Assembly: GCA_905221605.1 (NCBI GenBank)
Contig: CAJNDS010001779.1
Location: 237,146-301,145, forward strand
Direction: 5' to 3'
Length of the DNA: 64,000 bases
DNA from: Symbiodinium natans
Lineage: Eukaryota; Sar; Dinophyceae; Suessiales; Symbiodiniaceae
This document shows, piece after piece, positions 9,181-18,587 of this stretch (within the stretch, counting starts at the first letter, position 1; every line of letters begins with the position of its first letter). The notes below the pieces were generated by a model that did not search any database, was not told where the DNA came from, and worked only from the letters and a program-made list of their open reading frames with translations. The translations under genes were made by a program, and so were the position numbers.

Positions 9181-11017
9181 TAGTGACCCCCGGACGCGGA
9201 CGCGGACGCCGACGTACCGGACACACCTCTGACGCGTGTCCGGACGCACCCTGCGGACGCACTCGCCCCCTAACAAGTCAGTGCAGATTGAGAAGTGCCA
9301 ACCACCCTCTTCCTCTTGTAGCGCTGGGGGGAGAGGGGGGGGCGGGATGCGAAACTGAAGATTCTGGCTTCAGGGCGAAGGTTGCAAGAATGCCGCTTTA
9401 AAACTTTCGCGATGCGAACGTTCCAACATGGGCAACTTGCAAGGGTCTCGGTTTCAGGGTGCAGTGTGCAGGGTTTGGGGGGTCATAAGGGTCTGTCTGA
9501 CAGCAAACCTCCCCCCCACCCCCCCCCCCCCCCCCCCCCAAATCAGTTCAGGTTGAGATGTACCGAAACGGTTGCAAGAATGCGGTTTTAGACCTTTCGC
9601 GATGCGAACGTTCCCAAAAAAGTAAGAAGCACATGTGACGATGCTATCCAGTAACACTTTCTAACATGCAGACAAGAAAGGTCCGACAACGACAAGTTTG
9701 GAAAAGCACGAGGTGGATTCGAGCCGGTGCCAGGAAGAGCAATTTTCCAGCAAAAATCTGAATTGGATGCTGGGGAGGCATTGAAGGTGTGGCCTCGCGA
9801 CAAGATTGGGCTTGTGACCCGAGGCCCCGGGCTCGAGTCCCGGAGGTGTTTTTGCAGGGGAAGGGGGGTGGGGAGGTTTGCTGTCAGACCCTTGTGAAAC
9901 CCAAAACCCTGCACACTGCACCCTGAAACCGCGACCCTTGCAAGATGCTCATGTTGGAACGTTCGCATCGCGAAAATTCTATAATGACATTCTTGCAACC
10001 ATCACCCTCAAGTCAGAAGCTTCAGGTTCGCATCCCGCCCCCCATCCCCCAGCTAAGACAGGGTGGTCGGCACTGCTCAACCTGAACTGATTTCGGGGAG
10101 GGGGGGGGGGGGGGGGGGAGAGGTTTGCTGTCAGACCCTTGTGAAACCACAAACCCTGCACACTGCACCCTGACGTCGAGACCCTTGCCCAAGACAATGG
10201 CAACGTTCGCATCACGAAAGTTCTAACATGAAATTCTTGCAACCATGTCGGTACATGGTTGGTTTGCTGTCAGACCCTGGTGCAACCCCAAACCCTGCAC
10301 ACTGTTCCCTGAGACCGAGACCCTTGCAAGATGCCCTTTGTGAAACGTTCGCATCGCAAAAGTTCAAAAATCGCATTCTTGCAACCATCGCGCTCTCTTG
10401 GGGTTCGCATCATGCCCCCCCCCCCCCCCCCCGCCCCCCTTCTCCCCCCAGCATCAAAAAGGGTGGTCGGTACATGTCCAGAAATGGGGGGGGGGGGAAG
10501 AGGGGGGGGGGGGAGGGGGGAAGGGGGGGGGGAAGGGGGGGGGGGGGGGGGGGGGAAGGGGGGGGAAGGGGAAGGGGGGGAGGGGGGGGAGGGAAGGGGG
10601 GGGACAAGGGGGGGGAAGGGGGGGGGAAAGGGGGGGAAGGGGGGGAAGGGGGGGAAGGGGGGGGGGAAGGGGGGGGGGAAGGGGGGGGGAAGGGGGGGGG
10701 AAGGAGGGCGGAAGAGGGGGGTGGGGAAGGGGGGGGGGGGCGGAAGGGGGGGGGGGGGGACCCTTGCAAGATGCCCATTCTTGAAATGTTCCGAGAAATC
10801 TGAAATCTCATTCTTGCAACTGTCGCCCTCAAGCCACCCCCCCCCACCCCCCCACACTGCTTTGAACCCAAAACCCTTGCAAGATGGCCATTTTGGAACG
10901 TTTGCATCGCAAAAGTTCTAAAATCGCATTCTTGCAACCTCGCCCTAACTCCTCGACGCGCCCTGCGGACGCAGGTGTGTCCGGACGCGCGGATGCGACG
11001 CATGTCCGGGGGTCTCT
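9181..11017. repeat. Large imperfect inverted-repeat block with G-tract core
   Basis: The outer parts carry GACCCCCGGAC, GGACACACCT and CCCTGCGGACGCA motifs on the left (9187-9262) and their reverse complements on the right (about 10957-11012). Inside, a unit of about 115 bp with TTTGCTGTCAGACCCTTGTG, ACTGCACCCTGA and CGTTCGCATCGCGAAA recurs. It is inverted at about 9377-9510 and 9563-9615, and direct at about 9886-10000, 10128-10240, 10258-10392, 10759-10815 and 10866-10940. Repeat-encoded peptides (for example TFAMRTFQHGQLARVSVSGC) follow from the DNA repeat and need not be translated. Confidence 0.8.
10483..10760. repeat. G-tract region, about 280 bp
   Basis: Runs of 4 to 19 G are separated by AA or single bases. 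Long glycine- or proline-rich frames here are composition artefacts. The plus strand has strong G-quadruplex potential. Confidence 0.95.
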
Positions 11018-11336
11018 CAGGTATTTGCGACCGTGCAATTTGTGAGGGCCGCTCTTTTCCCACGTTTACTTGTGATTGCAGATGTTCTACCTCAAACCTC
11101 CCGAATGAGCCTGTGCCGATACTGAAGATTCGTTGTGGACCCGGATGAGAAATCCAAGAATGTAAAAGGCCTTCAGAGGCAAATTCCTTGACCTCGATAC
11201 CGTAGCCCAGAATCCCGAACCCATCATGGGCATCACGACTATCCAAGGCACCAGGTCCCGTGGCGTAAGCCCCGATGTACCCCAACACCCCAGACCCTGA
11301 ACCCGAACCCTAAAACCCTGAAACCCTAAAACTTAC

Positions 11337-11410
11337 AATTCTTCAGACGCCTGCAGACGAAGCTTGGCAAACACCGCCAAGAATCCACCTCGAGGTGAGG
11401 GGGAGACAGT
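11337..11410 (-). CDS. Candidate exon with GTAAGT donor
   Basis: It reads SPSPRGGFLAVFAKLRLQAS then EEL, ending at GAATT/GTAAGT. The acceptor TTTGAG touches TTTAGGG at 11418. The plus strand also offers TTCTTCAG and GAG/GTGAGG, so the strand is not certain. Confidence 0.5.
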
Positions 11411-11455
11411 CTCAAAGGGTTTAGGGTTTAGGGTTTAGGGTTTAGGGTTTAGGGT

Positions 11456-11935
11456 AACTTAGGGTAGTTGCATGCTCCGGGGATCCCAGAAAGGGCTTGG
11501 TAACCATTCGGGTCCCAATTTTTGGGATTCCTTGCATAAGGGGTACCGGTTGCTCAAATACAGAAGGCACCTGTGAAGGGAACCCTGACGATACAACAAC
11601 CCCCGCCCAAAAAAACAAACAAAACAAATAAGTAAATACAAAAATGAAGAATAACAATAACAATATTCATAGTAGTAATAAAAAAGTAACAATAAACTTA
11701 CTAGACCCGAAGCTCCCAAGCCCCAAACTCCTCAACCCTTCGAACCTCCTGAGCTTGTCTAAGCTCCTAAGCCCCCCCCCCCCCCCAAAAAAAAAAAAAA
11801 AAAAAAAAAAAATAATAATAATAATGCCTGTTCAAGTGGGCCATAAAACCTGTGAACTTCCTGCAGCGAAGCCTGAAAGTCGGTCTTGTCGAGGGTTGAG
11901 GGCTTAGGGTTTGGGGTCGAGGGTTTGCGGTGCTT
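11456..11935. other. Spacer, AT-rich with C/A tracts
   Basis: It contains AATAAC-type simple sequence (11641-11700) and a C-run followed by an A-run at 11774-11812. No exon was seen. Confidence 0.4.
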
Positions 11936-12009
11936 GAGGGTTTAGGGTTTAGGGTTTAGGGTTTAGGGTTTAGGGTTTAGGGTGCTATGACTTGGGGCTT
12001 GCCCTGAAC

Positions 12010-12093
12010 CTTCTCTTGGCCAGTGATGCCCTCTGTCCCGGAAGCCAAAGCGCGAAAATCCTGCATCCTTACAGCCATCAAGTCTAAGCCAGG
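12010..12093 (-). CDS. Candidate exon
   Basis: It reads LDGCKDAGFSRFGFRDRGHH then WPRE to a GAAG/GTTCAGGG donor. The acceptor is TGGCTTAG. A plus-strand alternative (MPSVPEAKARKSCILTAIKS) is also open. Confidence 0.42.
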
Positions 12094-12280
12094 TTGGCGC
12101 GGTTTAGGGTTTAGGGTTTAGGGTTTAGGGTTTAGGGTTTAGGGCCTCCTCCGAGACCCAATAAGGCCAAACATCTCCCAAATCCTTCAGTACCCAGTAA
12201 AGAAACTCTGCACTACATGTCAACCACGAAAGCCCTCCAGCAAGAGTCCTTCCTTGAGTCCCTTGATCCCAGGTTCGGAC

Positions 12281-12351
12281 CTGGAGCCTCTCTGATGGCC
12301 TTCTCAATCATCAGCTTGTCCTCAGAACCCAAGGAGCCCAGACATGTGTCC
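12281..12351 (-). CDS. Candidate exon
   Basis: It reads DTCLGSLGSEDKLMIEKAIR then EAP, to CCAG/GTCCGAAC. The acceptor GACTGAAG touches the long TTTAGGG array. Codon choice looks coding. The function is unknown. Confidence 0.52.
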
Positions 12352-12360
12352 CTTCAGTCA

Positions 12361-12573
12361 GGGTTTAGGGTTTAGGGTTTAGGGTTTAGGGTTTAGGGTT
12401 TAGGGTTTAGGGTTTAGGGTTTAGGGTTTAGGGTTTAGGGTTTAGGGTTTAGGGTTTAGGGTTTAGGGTTTAGGGTTTAAGTTTTAGGGTTTAGGGTTTA
12501 GGGTTTAGGGTTTAGGGTTTAGGGTTTAGGGTTTAGGGTTTAGGGTTTTGGGTTTAGGGTTTTGGGTTTAGGG
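12361..12573. repeat. Longest regular telomere-type array, about 30 copies of TTTAGGG
   Basis: The repeats are nearly perfect, with a few TTTTGGG or TTTAAG variants. Confidence 0.97.
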
Positions 12574-12775
12574 TGGGTACTTAGAAGTAAGGCTAGAAGT
12601 AGCCCTTCATTCAGGGCTTACTGAACCTAAGTCAGCGTTTAGGGCTTGCGGTTTAGGCGCTTCCCGCTTGAGGGTTTAGGTTTGGGCTTCAGGGTTTCGT
12701 GTTCAGGGCCCGGTAGGGGGCCGCCCAGGTTTCCTGCGGAGCAACATCTGGGGAAATCTTGGACCCTAGGCCCTA
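12574..12775. other. Spacer with degenerate telomeric repeats
   Basis: TTTAGGG-like remnants and a short family-1-like fragment (TACTTAGAAGTAAGGC) at 12580 were seen. Confidence 0.4.
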
Positions 12776-13003
12776 GACCCGAAACCCTAAACCCTAAACC
12801 CGAAACCCTAAACCCCTAAACCCCTAAACCCCTAGACCCTAGACCCTAGACCCCCAGACCCTAGACCCTAGACCCTAGACCCTAGACCCTAGACCCTAGA
12901 CCCTAGACCCTAGACCCTAGACCCTAAACCCTAAACCCTAAACCCTAAACCCTAAACCCTAAACCCTAAACCCTAAACCCTAAACCCTAAACCCTAAACC
13001 CTA
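12776..13003. repeat. CCCTAAA array with an inner homogeneous CCCTAGA block
   Basis: CCCTAAA at both ends encloses about 13 copies of CCCTAGA (12829-12925). A one-base variant spread as a block points to local unit amplification, not random mutation. Confidence 0.95.
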
Positions 13004-13004
13004 C

Positions 13005-13086
13005 CATCCACGCCGCCCTTCTTCAGCACAGCGTCTCCCAGCTCGGAGCAGCCTCGTGGCGGTTCTTTGCTACCGGTTCTTGGCAA
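13005..13086 (-). CDS. Candidate exon bordered by an array and a MITE
   Basis: It reads LPRTGSKEPPRGCSELGDAV then LKKGGVD. It starts straight after CCACCCTGTAG, the terminus of the family-4 element, and ends GATG/GTAGGGTTTAGGG in the telomeric array. It is open over its full 82 nt. Confidence 0.6.
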
Positions 13087-13216
13087 CTACAGGGTGGGGC
13101 CCCCTTACTATACTCACTGTAGTTAAGGGGCTTATAACCTAACTTAGGGTCCTTATAACCCAATTTAGGGCCCTTATAACTCTACTTATAACTAGGGGGC
13201 CCCACCCTGTAGGTAC
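13087..13216 (-). mobile_element. Family-4 MITE that exactly equals a candidate intron
   Basis: The minus strand begins GTACCTACAGGGTGGGG and ends CCCCACCCTGTAG, giving GT and AG at the element's ends. Candidate exons 13005-13086 and 13217-13246 touch both sides. The body matches the copy at 8139 closely. Confidence 0.72.
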
Positions 13217-13246
13217 CTTATCACGATATCCTCCTAGATCAGGAGT
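13217..13246 (-). CDS. Candidate 30-nt micro-exon
   Basis: It reads TPDLGGYRDK, with acceptor CTACTTCCCAG and donor AAG/GTACCTACAG supplied by the family-4 element. Confidence 0.45.
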
Positions 13247-13479
13247 CTGGGAAGTAGGTACCTTATAAAAACTATATTACCCTCCTAGATAGCCCGGGCT
13301 CATTTTGGTTTTTCTTTCCGCGGCGCCAGCTGGAGTTTTGGATCTCATGGTTCGCAAGCCTGTCCATGAACCGTCCAACCCCGAGCCCCCAGCCAAAATC
13401 CACCCCCAAGAGCCCGAAAACCTGCAGCCCTGTCTCTAAACCCCAAACCCCTCAATCCTAAACCCAAACCCTTATATAT

Positions 13480-13990
13480 AGTTCTATATATATATATATG
13501 TAAATAATTTAAATAATTTAAATGCTTTCGGGCCTCCAGAAGTCCTCTAGGGAGGTCCGGAATTTTCAAAGAATTTCGGGCCTCCAATGTTTAAATTATT
13601 TAAATTCCGGACCTCCCCCAGAGGCCTCCCCAGGATTTAAATTATTTTAATTGTTTAAGTTCTTTAAATTATTTAAATCATTAAGATTCCACCGAATTTA
13701 AATAATTTAGATCATTTGAATAATTTCGGGCCTCCAATATTTAAATTATTTTAACTCGGGTGGATTTTAAATAATTTAAATAAGTTAAATGATCTAAATA
13801 ATTTCGGGCCTCCAGAAGTCCTCTAGGGAGGTCCGGAATTTGAATAATTTAATTAATTTCCGGCCTCCAATATTTAAATTACTTAAATTATTTAAATTCC
13901 GGACCTCCCCCAGAGGCCTCCCCAGGATTTAAGGTACTTAAATTATGTAAATTATTCAAATCATTTAAATTATTTAAATTTCCCTTTCCC
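13480..13990. repeat. AT-rich palindromic island
   Basis: Repeated TTAAATAATTTAAAT alternates with GGGCCTCCAGAAGTCCTCTA/GGGAGGTCCGGAATT hairpins (13536 and 13804) and CCGGACCTCCCCCAGAGGCC (13603 and 13899). The whole unit is present about twice, 270-300 bp apart. Base composition differs sharply from the surroundings. Confidence 0.85.
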
Positions 13991-14017
13991 AGAGGGATGC
14001 GGCTGAAATAAGGTGTA

Positions 14018-14053
14018 TATATATATATGTGTGTATATATATATATATACATT
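14018..14053. repeat. TA/TG dinucleotide run
   Basis: Short TATA/TGTG microsatellite between the AT island and the next exon. Confidence 0.85.
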
Positions 14054-14084
14054 TAGGGGATATATAGGGGATAGGTCCCTCCTC

Positions 14085-14166
14085 TTCCCTTCCATTGTTG
14101 CGCCCGGGATGCTCGTGCTCGCCAAGTCGATCTGGGAGACCAGGGCCTTGGTAGCCCATTGACCAT
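14085..14166 (-). CDS. Candidate exon
   Basis: It reads WATKALVSQIDLASTSIPGA then TMEGKRRD, with about 24 of 28 codons GC-ending. The acceptor TTATGAG touches the TTTAGGG array. The donor side is unclear; a GA donor fits. Confidence 0.5.
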
Positions 14167-14269
14167 CTCATAAGGGTTTAGGGTTTAGGGTCTAGGGTCT
14201 TAGGTCTTAGGGTTTAGGGTTTAGGGTTTAGGGTTTAGGGTTTAGGGTTCAGGGTTTAGGATAATAAGG

Positions 14270-14350
14270 CCAAGAAGCCCGGAGGCGCTCCGCCAAGGAG
14301 GAGGTGCTGGTGCGGGTCAGCTTGCCCTCGCAGGAGTACCTTCAACTTGG
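14270..14350 (+). CDS. Candidate coding segment, plus strand favoured
   Basis: The plus reading RRRSAKEEVLVRVSLPSQEY then LQLG has very high GC3 and ends at a GTTTAGGG. The minus reading (KLKVLLRGQADPHQHLLLGG) is also open. It is one of very few segments where plus looks better. Confidence 0.35.
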
Positions 14351-14399
14351 GGCTTTTTGGGGTTTAGGGTTTAGGGTTTAGGGTTTAGGGTTTAGGCCC

Positions 14400-14727
14400 T
14401 TTGTGGTGTGAAGGGTGTGTAGGGCGTGAAGAAGAGTGTGTAGCGATTTGGAGTGCTGTGCGTTTGAGGAGTTTGAGGGTTGAGGAGTTTGGGTTTCAGG
14501 GTTTGGGGATCAAGGGGTTCAGGAGTTGAGTGTTCGGGCTTTCCTGAACTTGAACTGTCACCCCAAACCCTCATCTGAAGGGCCCCTCCAGCCCTGAAGG
14601 AGCCTTAAGGCCTGAGGGCACAAAAACACTGCACCCAAGGTTCAACGCAAACCGCCCCCAAAACCCTCAAATCAACCCAAAGACTCCAACGCCTGAACCC
14701 TGTTCGCACCATGAGCCCTAACCCATT
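14400..14727. other. Spacer of degenerate repeats
   Basis: T/G-rich degenerate telomeric sequence to 14560, then C-rich filler. No exon was seen. Confidence 0.35.
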
Positions 14728-14842
14728 TGGGCGTTTACGAAAAGCAGCGGACCCTTAGAATAGACCCCCGAAGAGTAGGATTCCCTTCTCATAAGTCGTA
14801 AGGACCCCTAGAAGGTAGCCCTATTTGCGGAAGCGCCCCATT
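14728..14842. mobile_element. MITE-like element, family 6
   Basis: It begins TGGGCGTTTACGAAAA and ends TTTGCGGAAGCGCCCC, an imperfect inverted repeat, with the family motif TAGGATTCCCTT inside. Confidence 0.65.
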
Positions 14843-15218
14843 TCAAAAGAAAGCCAGGAGACAGAGTGAAGGGCAGCTTGAGATTGTGGCACCGCCATGT
14901 CTCAAAAATGCACCATATTCGCCTGAGCATGAAAAAGATGCAGCGATGTCAGCCCAAAAACCCTGAACAGAACTCCCTGAAACCTGAACCCGAAGCCCTA
15001 AGACCCCTAAACCTGTAGCGTCAATGCCTTCGCTTCGATGAGCCAGAGCCCCGCAGCGACAGCAAAAACATCGGGGGTGTGAGGCTTGCACCAAAGCGTG
15101 GAGGGGCCTCGGCCCTTACAGTAGGGGTACCCCTAAACCCTAAACCCTAAACCCTAAACCCTAAACCCTATACCCCTTAACATGCCCTAAGTAGTAGAAA
15201 CCTGACGATAGGAACCCC

Positions 15219-15314
15219 ACAAAGGGTACCCTTGGAGGTTCAGGGTTACTTAGAAGTATGGCTGTAGTCTTACTTAGGGAACTTATCACCCTACCTATAA
15301 GCACCCATGACTAC
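15219..15314. mobile_element. MITE-like element, family 1 (diverged)
   Basis: It has CTTGGAGGTTCAGGGTTACT at the left and TAAGCACCCATGA at the right, with the right terminus lost. Family 7 follows directly. Confidence 0.6.
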
Positions 15315-15321
15315 TATGTCC

Positions 15322-15422
15322 TGAAGAACCCCAAAAGAATACTTTAAAAAAATATTCCCTATACTAACCTCAAGAACGAATTCTATTTTTCATGTTTCCG
15401 GGGTCCTTGAGCAATTGGTAGA
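15322..15422. mobile_element. MITE-like element, family 7 (diverged)
   Basis: It has TGAAGAACCCCAAAAGAATA at the left and GGGGTCCTTGAGCAATTGGT at the right. The inner AATATTCCC... and AATTCTATTTTT parts match the copy at 59930. Confidence 0.6.
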
Positions 15423-15443
15423 TGATCCTCCAAGTATAGCTGC

Positions 15444-15512
15444 CTATATGCTGTGCTTGAGGTTTTGTCTTTGGCGCCGAGCAGCGTGAGTGTGGTGCAG
15501 TTCTCGTCAAAC
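15444..15512 (-). CDS. Candidate exon
   Basis: It reads FDENCTTLTLLGAKDKTSST then AYR. The acceptor is CCCCGAG and the proposed donor is GC. Confidence 0.42.
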
Positions 15513-16148
15513 CTCGGGGCTTTAATGAGGGATCATGACATTTAATGAGGGTTTAATTCGGTTTAATTAGGGATAATTAGGGTCTAGTTAAGGATATAAT
15601 GTTTAATTAGGGATAATGAGGGTTGTTAGGGTTTCGGGGTTTGGGGTTTAGGGTTTTTCAGGGTTTTGGGTTTAGGAATTATTGAGGTTTAGGGTTTTGG
15701 TCGCATGTAGACAAGTTCGAGGTTGACGTGTCCGGTTTGGGATAAATGAGGAGCAGGGTTTAGGGTTTAGGTTTAGGGTTTTGGGATTAGGGTTTCGTAT
15801 AGGGTTTAGGGTTTAGGGCTTAGGGTTTAGGGCCTAGGGTTTAGGGTGTAGGGTTCAGGGCTTTCTTTTGCCAGGGGGTTTTACGGTTGAGGGTTTAAGG
15901 CTTAAAAGTTTAAAAAGGCAAAAACTAAGAAGGTAATTCCACGTGCTCGCGCACCACGTAAGTAACTGGATGTAACTGGTGAAGAGGGGTTTCGTGGAGA
16001 CAGGCAGCCCCTAGGCTGACCCTCCACCCCTGCCTCCCTAAACCCTAAGCCCCAAGCCCTGAGCCCTAAGCCCTACGCCCTGAACCCTAAACCCCCTAAA
16101 CCCTAAACCCTAAAGCCTAAATACCCTACACCCTAAAAGCCCCTAAGC

Positions 16149-16208
16149 ACTGCCGAACGCTGGGCTCTTCGCAACATCACGGCTCCGAACATCGCTTCCT
16201 GCTTTTGT
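16149..16208 (-). CDS. Candidate exon with GC donor
   Basis: It reads TKAGSDVRSRDVAKSPAFGS after GGCTACAG, and ends before GCTTAGGGGC. The left flank is CCCTAAA and the right flank TTTAGGG. Confidence 0.42.
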
Positions 16209-16277
16209 CTGTAGCCTTGGGCTGCGTTTTGGGTTACTTAGGGGTTTAGGGTTTAGGGGTTTAAGGTTTAGGAAAAT

Positions 16278-16352
16278 AAGGGCACCCAATTTGGGTTGCT
16301 TACTTGAACCGCAAAAAAGGGAAAAGGGCACCACTGGGCTACCTAGGTTAAG
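16278..16352. mobile_element. MITE-like element, family 8 (partial)
   Basis: It contains GGGCACCCAATTTGGG and ends GGGCACCACTGGGCTACCTAGG, the same terminus as the copy beside the long gene. Confidence 0.6.
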
Positions 16353-16489
16353 GGTGCGAGGAGCGTTAAAGCTTCACAGTTTGTGGGGAGTTCGGGTTTC
16401 GGCCTTAGGGTATAGGGTTCCGGGTTCAAAGTGCTTAGGGTTCAGGTTCAGAGTTTTTCCCCACCTTCGGTGTGGGGTTGTCAGATTTT

Positions 16490-16819
16490 AAACTCAACTC
16501 TTCTCCTCGCCCGGAACTCTTCTCGACGCCCGGAACTCTTCTCTTCGCTCGGTCTGCTCCGAGAGACTCCCTGGAGTGCCCAACCCCAGCGACTCCCTGC
16601 ATTCAACCCGGGGACTTTCTGGGGTGCCCAATTTGGAGACTAGAGTGCCCAAGCCAAGACTCGTCTCCCCGGAGTGCAGAACCCCAGGGAGTGCCCAACC
16701 CAGAGTCTCCCTGGAGTGCCCAACCCCAAAGACTTTCTGGAGTGTTCAACCTTGGAGTGCCCAACTCCAGCGTCTCCCTGGATTGCCCAACCCCAGACAC
16801 TCTCTGGAGTGCCCAACCC

Positions 16820-16862
<43 letters not shown>

Positions 16863-17005
16863 AGCCCAACCCCGTTTAGAGGCGTGCCCAACCTCAGAGT
16901 CTCCTTGAGTGCCCAATGCAGAGACTCCTGGAGTGCCCAACCTCAGAGTCTCCTTGGAGTGCCTCCCTGGAGTGCCCACCCCCAGAGACTCCCTGAAATG
17001 CCCAA
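16490..17005. repeat. Minisatellite, unit about 25-35 bp
   Basis: Around 15 diverged copies of GAGTGCCCAACCCCAGAGAC with TCTCCCTG were seen. Open frames rich in ECPTP or similar arise from it on the plus strand. A (TTAG)10 run at 16822-16861 interrupts it. Confidence 0.9.
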
Positions 17006-17109
17006 CCCCAATCCAAATCCCTAAGGTGGGGATGTTCGAAGTAACATAATTTCGGGTTAAGTACCTTCGGATGGAGGTTAGGGTTTCTGGTTTAGGGTTT
17101 AGGGTTCCA

Positions 17110-17390
17110 GAGAGCGGTTCAAGGGGCTCAGGGGGGGTTCAAGGGCTTCAAGGGCTTCAGCTTCAAGGGGTTTTGGGTCAACAAAGGCAGGTGCGCCTCA
17201 GCAGGGCCGCGGGCAACGGGCCGTGCGACATGCAGAAAGCCCACTTTCAACAAAGCAAGCAAAGCCCTAGAAACGCTACTAACCAAGCCTACAAACCCCA
17301 CTGAAACCGCACAAAACCCTACAAAAACCTACTAACACCCCATCGGAACCTTCATTAAACCCTATCAAACCTGACAAAAACCCTGGCAGC
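17110..17390. other. Spacer of degenerate ACCCTA repeats and a short open frame
   Basis: A G-rich CAAGGGGCTTC repeat lies at 17118-17175, a plus-strand open frame around 17190-17300, then ACCCTAC-like repeats. Nothing is firm. Confidence 0.3.
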
Positions 17391-17400
17391 CGGCCTTCAC

Positions 17401-17501
17401 CCAAAGAGAAGGGCTGCGCCCTGGCGGCTTGGGCCCGGACATTGGGCCACGTGCTCCAATGCCCGGTTGAAGGGGGAGACGGTCCAGTCGGACCCCAGAT
17501 C
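17401..17501 (-). CDS. Candidate exon
   Basis: It reads DLGSDWTVSPFNRALEHVAQ then CPGPSRQGAALLFG, to TTTGG/GTGAAGG. The acceptor ACCAG touches TTTAGGG at 17511. Other frames are also open, but this one has the best GC3. Confidence 0.52.
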
Positions 17502-17769
17502 CTGGTTTTTAGGGTTTAGGGTGTAGGGTTCAGGGTTTAGGGCTTACTCTTGTTCCGACGTTTGGGGAGTTTAGTGGAGGTTGCAATTATAGAGTCGAGT
17601 GGTTTTGAGTTTAGGGACTATGGGATTTCGGGCTTTGTGTGTTCAGGCTTCAGGTTGTTTGGGGCTTTCTGTGGCTTATAGAGCGAGGGCCGTAAACCCT
17701 AAACCCCAAACCCGGTTTTGGGGTTAGGATTTCTCGGGTTTCGACCCGAAATGTAGCAGTTCAGCTTTT

Positions 17770-17845
17770 TACGCGAGTGTTGAGAAGTTCTGCGACACGA
17801 AGCAGATCAACATGTACCGAAAAGTGGCGAGAGACCCTTGCAACT
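17770..17845 (-). CDS. Coding-like segment, strand uncertain
   Basis: The minus reading is LQGSLATFRYMLICFVSQNF. The plus reading FCDTKQINMYRKVARDP is equally attractive. Borders are not clear. Confidence 0.3.
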
Positions 17846-18317
17846 CAAACCGAATCCAAACCCGATCACGAAAGAAGATCTCGGGCGCCAGCCACGCAGT
17901 GCTGGGAGTTCGAGAACCTCCGCTGTGAAAACAGTGCAAACATCCGCATGAAAACAGCTGCAACAGTAAAAGAAACTGTAGTACGCACTACCACTGAAAG
18001 GTGCTGTTGGGTGTTGCTCTGGATCCTCAGCAGTGTATGCGTCACGCCAAGCCACGTGCAAATGTAGTAGCACATCTCTCCTGCAAACAGCTTATGTGGA
18101 CCGGCCTACCCGAAAAACAACGACTCAATCACAGACCCTGTGCGATAAGCCCTGAACTCACTACTCCCAGACGGGCCCGTGCACATTGTTGTGCTGGATG
18201 ACATGGTGTTGTGAAAACCTAGCTCGGGCTCTGTGGGCGGATCTGCTTCATGTGAGCTTTGTCAGGAGATCTGCACTTTGCCATGCTCATGAACGCACTC
18301 CTGCCTGACTATGGTAC

Positions 18318-18413
18318 AAGCACGGCCCTCGCAAAAGTACACAGCCATCGTCGCGGTTGAGTCTCGGAGACTGCTTTCGCTAGGGTCCCGTGCTGGGGCT
18401 CGTGAAACATCGG
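18318..18413 (-). CDS. Candidate exon
   Basis: It reads PMFHEPQHGTLAKAVSETQP then RRWLCTFARAVL, to CTT/GTACCATAG. The acceptor is ATGCCTAAG. There are no telomeric repeats beside it. Confidence 0.45.
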
Positions 18414-18458
18414 CTTAGGCATCGACTTTTCGTGCTCCCATCAGGGTTTGACGAAGTG

Positions 18459-18587
18459 TACTTGGGGGTTCAAGGTACTTTTTTCCCCAATTATGACTGC
18501 ACCTATAAGCCCCCCACCTCCCCTAAATAGGATTATAAGTAGACGTATGATTGGGGATATAAGTACCCATGAACCTCCAAGTAGGGG
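18459..18587. mobile_element. MITE-like element, family 1
   Basis: Near-complete copy with both TA-flanked ends (TACTTGGGGGTTC and GAACCTCCAAGTA) and the inner ATAAGTAGACGTATGATTGG. Confidence 0.88.

Noticed and set aside
10228-11288. Gly- and Pro-rich frames up to 292 residues
   Set aside because: They span the G-tract and its reverse complement. The composition alone keeps them open.
12361-12573. A real chromosome end
   Set aside because: Arrays are short, interrupted, in both orientations and flanked by coding-like DNA on both sides, so they are internal telomeric sequences. Misassembly of several chromosome ends seems unlikely given the exon-sized spacing, but was not tested.
16490-17005. 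Plus-strand protein rich in ECPTP repeats
   Set aside because: The minisatellite unit length varies and frames shift between units, so a repeated protein is not maintained.
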